A stretch of DNA of 30,260 bases, from IMG/VR virus record IMGVR_UViG_3300047546_001434, positions 1 to 30,260 of that record; one strand, written 5' to 3'. Each line of letters starts with the position of its first letter. Position 1 is the stretch's first letter. Source of the stretch: a virus. A program made the translations under genes and the position numbers. Of this stretch, positions 1 to 8,200 are shown piece by piece. The notes beneath the pieces are model-generated. The model searched no databases, was not told where the DNA came from, and worked only from the letters and a program-made list of their open reading frames with translations.

Positions 1-1525
1 CACCTATACCCATGGATATCTGTGCTAGTATAACTATGTTATCTTCTGAGTCATTAAATTGCTGCTCTATAACTTGAGGCTCTGTAGTAGTATGGTCATA
101 CCTTAGAACCTTAGTTATCTTAGATAAACTGGTATATAATCTATCTAGAGTTTCATGGTGCTTAGCCCATACTATGCACTTACCTGATAGAACATGGTTC
201 TCTACTAAGTCATAAACGCTATCTAGCAAAGTATTATCCCCAGTATCTACTACTATTCTACCCGGGTCAGCAGTACTAACTTGGCATTTAGAGGTATATG
301 GTTTTATACTATTAGCTACACAGCTAGGCATATGAACACAAGTATCGCATAGTGTTTTATCTGCCAGAGATTTATATACAAACCCTGAAGATACCTGAGC
401 ACATCTAGTCATAGCAGTAACTGCATTCTCAGGTTCTGGTATGTATTCTCCATTTACAGTAATAGACTCATAGTTAACTAGCTTGTTATATAGCTTTGAT
501 GTTGCAGGGCTAGCTTCTATCTCTATAGTCTGGATAATTCTGTCTGGCAGATCTAAGCACTCTATAGCTTTCTTTCGTATTGAACACTCAGATACTATGG
601 CATTTAGCCTATCTATATTTTTAAGACCCGTAACTATATGTTTATTATAGGGGCTAAAAGTTAAGTACGTTTCCCTAAATTTCCAAGAATCTGGTACTAT
701 GAATTTTCCTAGAAATCGCAGCTGAGCCCACAAATGTAGGGGACTACCTAGAGAGGGAGTTCCGCTAAGTATTAGCCTTCTCGCTGGGGCATTAGGTCCT
801 TCTACTAACTTTAGTATAGCTTTAGTTCTAGCTGAGTCAGGGGTTCTCAAGGAATGACTTTCGTCTGCTACTATTAAGTCAAACTTGTACTTCATAAGCT
901 CATCTATGCACATCTTCGCGGAGTCGTAAGTTATAACCATTCCGCATTTACTAGAATAGGCATTAGCTATTAGCTTTAGCCTGTGGGCTGGGCTACTAGC
1001 TACTATGGGCTGTATGTCTAGCTCAGAGTTACTGTTAGATTTCATCTCCTTTTTCCAGGTAAATAAATTAACTCTAAGGGCTAACACAAGAACCTTTATA
1101 TTATTATTTTTCTTGTGTAGGTATCTTATTAAATCACAAGCTATCTTAGTTTTGCCAAGTCCAGGATCATAGAATAAACCTAACCTAAGATTATTTATAG
1201 CATTAGCTAAGCCCTCTACTTGGTGAGAGTATGGTGTTAGCACAGGTGAGTAGCTATCTATATCTAGAGTTTCTATGCTAGTTTTACATTTAGCTAAGTA
1301 TATTCTCAGGGCTTTTATATCTTCTGTTTCTTTCCAGTATACTATATTCTTTATAGCATCTAAATCTTCTAGTGCTTTTAACCCGAAAGGATAGAAAGCA
1401 GGCAAGTACCAATTACCGTTTGCTTTATTAAACGTTGCCCCGTATAACGTCTTAATAAGAGGTATATCTTTAGTATCTAAGTTAGCTAGGCATATAGCCT
1501 TGTTAGCTATAACTATTGGTTGCAT
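1..1525 (-). CDS. SNF2/DEAD-like superfamily 2 helicase, partial (C-terminus beyond window start)
   Basis: The reverse complement from ATG at 1523-1525 is open to position 1, giving about 508 codons without a stop. Visible superfamily 2 motifs are a Q-like segment (TPYSHQVEGL, about residues 97-106), Walker A PGLGKTK (about 121-127), a DESH box at about 221-224 followed by LRTP, and LILSGTP (motif III, about 250). The last visible part (ILAQISMGIG) leads into motif V. A Cys-rich stretch, CDTCVHMPSC with a further Cys about 12 residues on, could bind zinc. An AGGAG ribosome site (complement 1533-1537) lies 7 bases before the ATG. Phage enzymes of this type act in replication, recombination or transcription, and the exact role here is unknown. 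The gene is divergent from the portal gene, so it probably belongs to another transcription unit. The family call is firm; the function is not. Confidence 0.85.
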   Translation of the reverse strand, partial: MQPIVIANKAICLANLDTKDIPLIKTLYGATFNKANGNWYLPAFYPFGLKALEDLDAIKNIVYWKETEDIKALRIYLAKCKTSIETLDIDSYSPVLTPYSHQVEGLANAINNLRLGLFYDPGLGKTKIACDLIRYLHKKNNNIKVLVLALRVNLFTWKKEMKSNSNSELDIQPIVASSPAHRLKLIANAYSSKCGMVITYDSAKMCIDELMKYKFDLIVADESHSLRTPDSARTKAILKLVEGPNAPARRLILSGTPSLGSPLHLWAQLRFLGKFIVPDSWKFRETYLTFSPYNKHIVTGLKNIDRLNAIVSECSIRKKAIECLDLPDRIIQTIEIEASPATSKLYNKLVNYESITVNGEYIPEPENAVTAMTRCAQVSSGFVYKSLADKTLCDTCVHMPSCVANSIKPYTSKCQVSTADPGRIVVDTGDNTLLDSVYDLVENHVLSGKCIVWAKHHETLDRLYTSLSKITKVLRYDHTTTEPQVIEQQFNDSEDNIVILAQISMGIG

Positions 1526-1555
1526 ACTAGTACTCCTATGTAAAGCAGTGATGCT

Positions 1556-1570
1556 TAAACTTATAACACA
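1556..1570. promoter_or_regulatory. Candidate intergenic promoter motif (copy 1)
   Basis: The 73-base gap between the divergent helicase and portal genes contains TAAACTTATAACACA. Its core ACTTATAACA also occurs before the RNA polymerase gene (5207-5216), and a variant occurs before the 376-aa gene. Read leftward, TGTTATAAG resembles an extended -10 box (TGnTATAAT). Read rightward, it could be an element for a phage polymerase. No good -35 box is visible in either direction, so strand is left open. Confidence 0.3.
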
Positions 1571-1597
1571 ATAACGTGAATATTTAGGGAGGGTTTA

Positions 1598-3340
1598 ATG
1601 AGTTCTTTAGGTTTTAATGACTTCACAGATTCTAGTGGATTGGGTGTTAGTAACTTTGCTGATCCTATGAGATTATGGGTACACTCATTTTCTCCAAGAG
1701 ATTTAAAGCAGTTATTTAGATGGACAGAATACTTATACTATAACAGTGCCCAGATATATGCAGGTGTTAAAAAATTTGCTGAATACCCAATCACAGAAAT
1801 TAATTATCTAAGTGATAGCGATAAATTAGTATCTGCTAATAAAAGACTGTTGGAAGATATTCTAGGTATAAAGAGAGCCTTGATTAGAGCTAGCTTGGAT
1901 TTACAAGTATACGGCAACTCTTTTACTAGTATACACTTGCCTTTCAGAAGATTCTTAAAATGCAAGGCTTGCGGCTACGAGGCACATGTATCTGTATGCG
2001 ACTACACTTACAAACCTACTTCAGCTGAGTTTTCAAATAAGTGCGGTGAGTGCGGTGTAAACGATTTAGTAGAAGTAATAGACAGGCTAATACTAGAACC
2101 AGAAAAGATTAATATTATACGCTGGGACCCTAAACTAATAGATATAGCTGCGAATATAGTAACAGGCGATAATGAATATTTCTTTAGTGTTCCCTCAGAT
2201 ATGAAGTCAGCTGTATATAACGGAGATAGACATCTAATAGAAACTACTCCTATTAATTTACTAAAAACTATGGCGGAGGATGAGCTATTTAAATTTAACA
2301 CAGGTGAGATATTTCATATGAAATCTGATTCTCCTTCTGGTCTTGAGAGTGGGTGGGGGTATCCTAGCTTGGTATCTGCTATACATCTTTTCTACCATGC
2401 TAGTATTCTAAGAAAAGCTAATGAAGCTATAGCTCTGGAGAGAATAGTACCTCTTAGAGTTATGCATCCTCAAGCTGTATCAGGAGCTGCAGATCCTATT
2501 ATGAGTTTGTCTATGGGTAAGTTTATGGGTGAAGTAGAAGAGAACATAAAGAGATGGCGTAGAGACCCTAATCATATAATGATGTCTCCAGTAGCTATAG
2601 GGGTAGCTCAAGTAGGCGGAGAGGGTAGATCTTTAATGGTAGCACAAGAAATAAGCCAAGTAGAAGATAACATCATTGCTAGCATGGGTATACCTAAAGA
2701 ATTTATATATGGCGGTTTAAGTTTTAGCGGTTCAAGTGTTACTCTCAGAATGTTGGAGAATCAATTAGAGCCTAGCACTTTCCAGCTAAATCAATTGTTA
2801 AAATGGATATCAGATAAGTGCTCTAGTTTCTTAGGATGGGAGAAGATTAAAGTAAGTCTCGGTGACTTTAGAATGATCGACGATATGCAGCAAAGACAAA
2901 TGGCTATGCAGCTATGGCAGTCTGGGGTTATATCTAAGACTACGTTGGCAGAAATGAATGGTATAGATATCAACGAAGAACGTGAAAAGATAAAAAATGA
3001 GCAGTTATCCGATGCTAGAAACCAGAAGAAGCTAGATCTAGAAATGCAAGCTATGCAGCAAGACATTGGTATGCAAGCTAGACAAATGGCTACTCAACAA
3101 CAGCAACAACAAATGGGATCTGGCGGTTTGACTTATGATCAGCAAGCAGTTATAGGTCAAGCTGATGGTATAGCTCAACAATTCTTACAGATGGATCCTG
3201 GTACTAGGAAGTCTCAATTAGCTAGCTTGCAGGCTGAAGACTATGTTATGTATAGTGTTGTTATACAAAGACTAGAACAGATGCAGCTAGATCAGAAGAA
3301 TCAAGCTTATGCTCAGATGCAACAACAGCCACCTATGTAG
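1598..3340 (+). CDS. Portal protein
   Basis: This 580-residue protein would form the dodecameric ring at the capsid vertex through which DNA is packaged and ejected. The start follows a strong AGGGAGG site (TTTAGGGAGGGTTTAATG). The central region (about 340-410) has the AQEISQVEDNIIASMGIPKEF segment followed by GSSVTLRMLENQLEP, typical of the portal stem and wing of large phages. The C-terminus (about 480-580) is Gln/Met-rich and ends QQQPPM, as in many portals with a flexible tail. An unusual insertion has CxxC at residues 122/125, Cys134 and CxxC at 149/152, which looks like a zinc ribbon. The gene sits at the head of the rightward structural cluster, and no large terminase is in view. The identification rests on remembered family patterns, not a search. 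Confidence 0.8.
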   Translation: MSSLGFNDFTDSSGLGVSNFADPMRLWVHSFSPRDLKQLFRWTEYLYYNSAQIYAGVKKFAEYPITEINYLSDSDKLVSANKRLLEDILGIKRALIRASLDLQVYGNSFTSIHLPFRRFLKCKACGYEAHVSVCDYTYKPTSAEFSNKCGECGVNDLVEVIDRLILEPEKINIIRWDPKLIDIAANIVTGDNEYFFSVPSDMKSAVYNGDRHLIETTPINLLKTMAEDELFKFNTGEIFHMKSDSPSGLESGWGYPSLVSAIHLFYHASILRKANEAIALERIVPLRVMHPQAVSGAADPIMSLSMGKFMGEVEENIKRWRRDPNHIMMSPVAIGVAQVGGEGRSLMVAQEISQVEDNIIASMGIPKEFIYGGLSFSGSSVTLRMLENQLEPSTFQLNQLLKWISDKCSSFLGWEKIKVSLGDFRMIDDMQQRQMAMQLWQSGVISKTTLAEMNGIDINEEREKIKNEQLSDARNQKKLDLEMQAMQQDIGMQARQMATQQQQQQMGSGGLTYDQQAVIGQADGIAQQFLQMDPGTRKSQLASLQAEDYVMYSVVIQRLEQMQLDQKNQAYAQMQQQPPM

Positions 3341-3349
3341 GATATATAA

Positions 3350-3709
3350 ATGGATAATAACTCAGATTTTATAACTAAGCTGTCTCAAACACAAAAGCCT
3401 TTAGACTTAGACCCATTTCCAGAAATTCCAGATCCTCCTCCAGGATTTAACCCAGAGAAGAATCCTATAAAAACAGAGGGAGTTAGCTCAGTAGCTGATT
3501 ATGCTAAAGATAAAGTAAAGTCGGAATACAAATATATACCCCATGCTAGAGTATTCTGGATTGCACCGGAAGGCTGTCCAGAATTTGATGAGTTGCTAAA
3601 GCGTGGTGCTTCTGGAGAAGTTATGATAGCTAAAAAAGAAGTTGCTGATGTTAGAAACACAGCAGCATTCAAGGTATACATAGAATGGTTGGAGTTAGTT
3701 AATACCTAA
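3350..3709 (+). CDS. Hypothetical small protein after portal
   Basis: This 119-residue protein follows the portal stop by 9 bases and has only a weak GGAT ribosome site, so it is probably translated with the portal. The N-terminal half is Pro/Asp-rich (DPFPEIPDPPPGFNPEKNP, about residues 21-39) and looks disordered. The C-terminal half (about 55-119) looks folded, with a segment around HARVFWIAPEGCPEFDELLK. I do not recognise a family. Its position suggests a portal- or packaging-associated factor, which is inference only. It ends just before a convergent leftward gene pair. Confidence 0.7.
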   Translation: MDNNSDFITKLSQTQKPLDLDPFPEIPDPPPGFNPEKNPIKTEGVSSVADYAKDKVKSEYKYIPHARVFWIAPEGCPEFDELLKRGASGEVMIAKKEVADVRNTAAFKVYIEWLELVNT

Positions 3710-3750
3710 AAAATAACTTTAGCTTTAACTTTAGCTTTATCTATAACTTC

Positions 3751-3879
3751 TTAGAAGTGGAATCCTCCGAAGAAGTCAAAATCATCCTCGTCTGGATCTA
3801 AATAACTTTTTGTCTCTTCTGTCATGCTCTTTCTTTCTGCGTCTATATCCCTGTCTGTTATGCTCAGGGGTTGTAATAA
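3751..3879 (-). other. Open acidic alternative frame overlapping the 82-aa gene
   Basis: In another frame of the minus strand, codons are open from just after a TAG (3880-3882) down to a TAA at 3751-3753. The translation is protein-like: it includes SITDRDIDAERKS and then TEETKSYLDPDEDDFDFF, ending GGFHF. The only ATG (complement 3823-3825) gives a 24-residue peptide and lacks a good ribosome site. The 82-aa frame runs through a CCCC run (complement 3867-3870). Removing one C, or a +1 shift there, would join its membrane segment to this acidic tail and give about 92 residues in place of a very basic tail. It may be a frameshifted real C-terminus, an overlapping mini-gene, or chance. Confidence 0.45.
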
Positions 3880-4030
3880 CTACTGTATCTCTAGCGGTAT
3901 TGCTACCGCTAAATAGCAGTTTACCTATTAAGGCACCTAATGCCACAAGTGAGATTGCTCCCACTTCAGCTAGTATGCCTTGCTTAGTAACTTCACCCCC
4001 TGAGGGGTCTATACCTTCTTCCTTGGACAT
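3782..4030 (-). CDS. Small membrane protein with basic tail (C-terminus uncertain)
   Basis: This 82-residue reading frame starts after a clear GGAGGT ribosome site (complement about 4037-4042). Residues about 20-41 (AEVGAISLVALGALIGKLLF) form one hydrophobic helix, so the protein is probably anchored in a membrane. After residue 55 the frame becomes very basic (YRRRKKEHDRRDKKLF). A competing frame in the same DNA encodes a plausible acidic tail, so the true C-terminus may differ through a frameshift at a CCCC run. It lies downstream of the 358-residue leftward gene with 51 bases between them, apparently one operon. No family recognised. A single-helix phage membrane protein could serve in lysis or superinfection control, but nothing specific supports that. 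Confidence 0.6.
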   Translation of the reverse strand: MSKEEGIDPSGGEVTKQGILAEVGAISLVALGALIGKLLFSGSNTARDTVVITTPEHNRQGYRRRKKEHDRRDKKLFRSRRG

Positions 4031-4046
4031 ATAATACCTCCATGTC

Positions 4047-4093
4047 CCGCTTAGCGGATTAGATCCGCCTACCGCCGCACTTTATTGTGCGGC
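4047..4093 (-). promoter_or_regulatory. Cluster of short GC-rich hairpins between leftward genes
   Basis: Three inverted repeats lie close together: GCCGCAC/GTGCGGC (4074-4080 with 4087-4093, six-base loop, spanning the upstream gene's stop codon), GCGGAT/ATCCGC (4054-4059 with 4063-4068) and CCGC/GCGG (4047-4050 with 4054-4057). The last two share bases and so exclude each other. No T-run follows on either strand, so this is not a standard terminator. A processing site, translational coupling control or protein-binding site is possible. Confidence 0.45.
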
Positions 4094-5158
4094 CTCATCC
4101 TTTTTTGTAAATAGCCCCTTGTTGGCAATCATCCATTTAAGGTTGTTTTTATTTTCAGAGCACAACTTTATGAAAGCTAGCTCAGCAGAGTCTATTCCAA
4201 AGGCCAATACTATGGCCCTATCAGTATCTTGTGCCACCATGAGTTCTCTTAACTCTAACATTGCTTGGTAACCCTTGGTCTTAATGGCATTGATAAGATC
4301 CACCTTATCTTTTAGCCTATGGGTCAGCGCCTCGTAACGCGCAGCATTATTAACAACTTCCAACTTTATCCAACCTACTTCCTTTTCTAATTCCACCATT
4401 TCTTGCTTTGCTCTTGCTTTTTCCTCCTCTTCCTTGAGCTTATTCAGCTCAAGATCAAAGGCTCTTAGTAATTCCTCTTGTTCCTTCGCTGCTCTCTCGG
4501 TTCGAGTTTGTAGTGGTGTTCTTATTTTACACTTAAGTTGATCAAACACATTCCCATCTTGCAAGTCTTCATCTAGATAATCCATTAACTCCAGCATTGC
4601 CCTTTTGCTAGATAGCTCTACCTTGTGCCCCTGGCACTCGAACACCACCGATGGCCTTTCCAATAAGTAAAGGTAGCTGGGTATCTTTGCGCTACCTGCT
4701 GTGAGGTAATCCCCTTCTCTAGCTACCCACTTGCCAAGGCCCATTAATCTTGATGCCTCTTCTGGTTTAGCATCTCTCTCTGTTGCCTCAATCGCAAATT
4801 CTGATCCACAAATAGATACGGTGTAACTGCCGGTTTTACGAGCATCTTTACCACCGCAGGTGGCAACTACCTGCATATGTTCGTGTACCTTATCGATAAC
4901 AGTATCTTTGTCTTTGATTGACACTGAGCTGTTATATGAGGTACCTACAACTTCTTCGCTGAAGTCGCAGGTAATTACCAGCTTAGAAATAGCTACTTCC
5001 CCACCCTTGACAAATGACAAAGGAATGGTGAAAGCGATTTTGTTATTATCTTTAGCTGGTGTAACTTTGCTATCTGAACCACCAAAGCTGGTGTTTAGTT
5101 CTGTAGCTGTAACTTTAGCTTGGACCTTTGGTCCTTTAGTATTGAGATTCTTACTCAA
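4082..5158 (-). CDS. Hypothetical coiled-coil protein, leftward island
   Basis: This is a 358-residue frame. Its first codon is TTG (complement 5156-5158), supported by an AGGAG site 7 bases upstream; no nearby ATG fits. Residues about 1-110 look like a beta-rich domain (TIPLSFVKGGEVAISKLVIT), and about 145-200 form a second folded segment. Residues about 210-265 are a charged coiled coil (KLKEEEEKARAKQEMVELE) with helical continuation. I do not recognise a family. It lies on the opposite strand to the surrounding structural genes, between portal and RNA polymerase, and looks somewhat richer in G and C than its neighbours. This suggests a separately regulated, possibly acquired accessory gene (a moron). 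Expression may start from the AT-rich gap it shares with the polymerase gene. Confidence 0.75.
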   Translation of the reverse strand: MSKNLNTKGPKVQAKVTATELNTSFGGSDSKVTPAKDNNKIAFTIPLSFVKGGEVAISKLVITCDFSEEVVGTSYNSSVSIKDKDTVIDKVHEHMQVVATCGGKDARKTGSYTVSICGSEFAIEATERDAKPEEASRLMGLGKWVAREGDYLTAGSAKIPSYLYLLERPSVVFECQGHKVELSSKRAMLELMDYLDEDLQDGNVFDQLKCKIRTPLQTRTERAAKEQEELLRAFDLELNKLKEEEEKARAKQEMVELEKEVGWIKLEVVNNAARYEALTHRLKDKVDLINAIKTKGYQAMLELRELMVAQDTDRAIVLAFGIDSAELAFIKLCSENKNNLKWMIANKGLFTKKDEAAQ

Positions 5159-5201
5159 TTTTTTCTCCTGTTTAGTAGGTTTGGAACTACCCTTGATTGG
5201 G

Positions 5202-5231
5202 TATATACTTATAACAGGATTTTTATATAAT
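5202..5231. promoter_or_regulatory. Candidate promoter region before RNA polymerase gene (motif copy 2)
   Basis: The divergent gap 5159-5257 holds TATATACTTATAACA (5202-5216) and a TATAAT hexamer (5226-5231) upstream of the 1450-aa gene. No TTGACA-like box lies at 16-18 bases from TATAAT; the shared motif occupies that place instead. The motif recurs before the 376-aa gene, ending 42 bases before the ATG in both cases. Read leftward, TGTTATAAG could serve the 358-aa gene. Confidence 0.35.
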
Positions 5232-5257
5232 TTGTGCCGTAATGTAGGATAGAAAAG

Positions 5258-8200
5258 ATGTCTCAGCCAGAAGTAAGACCACTGATGCAGTCAGTAGAAG
5301 AAAAGCAAAAATCTATTAGAGAAAAGACTATAGAAGGTCTAGAGGGCATGTTCCCCATAGTAGGTACTCACCATGATGTTGAAATTAAGAATTTCAGAGT
5401 AATTGAAAAGCCGGTAGACTATAATACACACAAAGATGCTCTATACAAAAGAGGTACTTTATACGAACCGGTTAAGGCAGATGTAATAATAAAGGACAAA
5501 CAGGGAAATGTGGTTGACCAGAAAAATGGGCACACAGTGCTACACCTACCTAGAGTATCTTGGAATAATGCATTTTTAATAAATGGAAATGAATACGCAT
5601 TTAAGAACCAATTAAGAACAATGCCTGGGGTTTATACTAGACAAAGAGAAAATGAAGAGCTAGAAGCTTCTTTTAACTTGGCTAAAGGAAGCAACTTTAG
5701 AGTCAATATGGATCCTGCAAAAGGTCTACTTAATATGGAGTATGGGACAACTTCAATACCAATGTACCCCGTTCTAAGAAGTTTGGGTATGGAGCACTCT
5801 GACATAGCTAACTACCTAGGTAAAGATCTAGCCGAAAGAAATGCTTCTGAGTACGGAAATAAAGGACAAGCTGCTATACAAAAGCTGTATGAGAAATTAG
5901 TTCCTGAGAATAAAAGAACAGCTACTAGCCACCAAGAAAGAGTACAAGCTATTCAAGCTCACTACGATAGTACTGTTCTATCTGAAAAAACTACAGAAAG
6001 AACGCTTGGTAAAGGTTTTAGCAAAGTAACCCCAGAATCTATATTGTTAGCCAGTAAGAAACTAGTAGGAGTATACAAGGGTGATGAGTCCCCAGACGAT
6101 AGAGATTCTCTTGAGTTTCAGAGAGTTCTAGGAGTGGAGGACATGTTCAAAGAGAGAATAAGGCTAAAGGGTAAGGAACTTGGGTACAAAATAAAGACAA
6201 AGCTAGACTTAGCTAAAGAAGTTAAAGTATCTCAAGTCATGCCAAGCACGGCTATAACCCCAATGCTAAAGCAGTACATATCTACGTCACAGCTATCAAT
6301 GATACCCTCCCAAATTAATCCAGTAGAATTACTAGATAGCTCTCTATCTGTAACTAGACTTGGCGAAGGTGGTATTGGTAGTGATAGAGCTATTCCTGGC
6401 GAAGTTCGACAACTACACCCTACACAGATGGGTATAATAGATCCATTTAGAACCCCAGAATCGGGGCATGCAGGTGTTGACGTTAGATTTACTCTAGGGG
6501 CAGGTAGAGATAAGGATGGGTACTTATATACTAAATTAAAGAATGCTAAAACTAACGAGATGGAGTGGGTTCCTGCTAGGAAAATAAGGGACTTAAATAT
6601 AGCTTTTCCTCAGCAAGATACAGACAAGGGTAGAGTGGATGCTATGGCTAAAGGTAAGGTATCAAAGATAAAACCAGGAGAAGTTGACTACATAGTTAAT
6701 AGCGTAAAAGATATGTATACTCTTAGCACTAATATGGTTCCTTTCTTAGATGGTACTCAGGGTAATCGTATAATCATGGGTAGCAAAATGGTTGGTCAAG
6801 CTGTACCTTTAGTTGAAAGAGAGACCCCATTAGTTGGGCCTTCTCTTAATGACAAGAATACATCTATTAGCATGGAGAATGTAGTTGCTAAGATAAGCTC
6901 CCCTTCTGCTTCAGAGGATGGTGTAGTTTCTAAGGTAAATCCAGATAGCATAGTCTTAAAAACTAAAGAAGGGGAGAAAGTTATACCTTTAGCTAATAAT
7001 GTACCCATGGCCTCTAAAACATTTTATCACCATACTCCTATGGTTAAGGTAGGTGATAAAGTTACTAAGGGTCAGATACTTGCTGAGAGTAACTATGCTA
7101 AGGGAGACAAGCTGGCACTTGGTAAGAATCTTAAAATGGCCTATATGGCTTACCATGGTTTAAACTCAAATGACGCTGTGGTTGTATCTGAGGAAGCGGC
7201 CCATAAGATGCGCTCAGTTAAGATGAGCAAGTATGTAGTTGAGGTAGATAAAGATACTAGAATAGATCACTATAAACATGCAGCTAACTTCCCAAAGCAA
7301 TTCACTAAAGATCAGTACGCTAAGATGAAAGATGGGATAGTACAAAAAGGAACTATATTAAAGCCAGGTGATCCTATAATAACTGTTCTTCAGAAAAAAG
7401 CACCAAGTATAGAGAATCAAATACTTGGTAAGATACACAAATCACTAAGGTCTGAATACTCAGACAAAACTGAAACCTGGACAGGGGAGTCAGAAGCTGA
7501 AGTAGTAGATGTTCAACAACAGGGTAATAAGATAACTGTTGTTACTAAGTCAGAAGAGCCACTAAGAATAGGTGATAAGGTTAGTAATAGATACGGTGGT
7601 AAAGGAGTTATATCTAAAATAGTTCCTACTGAGAGTATGGTGCAAGACGAGTCTGGTAAGCCTATAGATATATTGTGGTCTAGTCTAAGCGTTGTTTCAC
7701 GTATTAATCCTGGGCAGGTTATAGAAGTAGCTATGGCAAAAGCTGCTCAGAAAAAGGGAACAGAATATGTAATCCCCAATTTCCAAAAAGTTAATAATAT
7801 TAAGATGGCTAGGCAGGCCCTAAAGGAAGCTGGGATAAAGGACAAGGAAGATGTTTATGACCCAGTAACTGGTAAGACTATTAAAGGTATTATGGTTGGC
7901 CCGCAGTATACATACCGTTTATTTAAAACAACAGATACTAACTTCTCAGCTAGAGGTATAGATGGCGGCTACGATATAAACGGTGCTCCTAGTAAAGGCG
8001 GTGAGGAAGGTGCAAAGGGTACAGGGGCTATGGAAATAAATGCTCTTCTTGCTCACGATGCCAGAGATATATTAAAAGAAAACGCAGTAATAAAAGGCAC
8101 AAAGAACACTGAGTACTGGAGAGCTATACAACTGGGTAGACCTGTTCCTCCACCTCAAAGCAGCTTTGCTTTTGACAAGTTTAAACACATGTTAGCGGGT

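Noticed and set aside
3746-3758. ACTTCT-T-AGAAGT inverted repeat as bidirectional terminator between convergent genes
   Set aside because: The one-base loop cannot form a good hairpin and no T-run follows, although a terminator would be expected here.
3751-3825. Acidic aromatic tail as sign of a single-stranded DNA-binding protein
   Set aside because: Only the tail resembles such proteins. No OB-fold precedes it, and the upstream frame is a membrane segment.
3810-4034. Rightward 74-residue frame opposite the 82-aa gene
   Set aside because: No ribosome site, and it is the complement of a leftward gene with a GGAGG site. It looks like a shadow.
4860-5252. Rightward 130-residue frame opposite the 358-aa gene
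   Set aside because: It has no ribosome site and mostly mirrors the leftward gene. Its hydrophobic, Ser/Leu-rich composition is typical of an antisense shadow.
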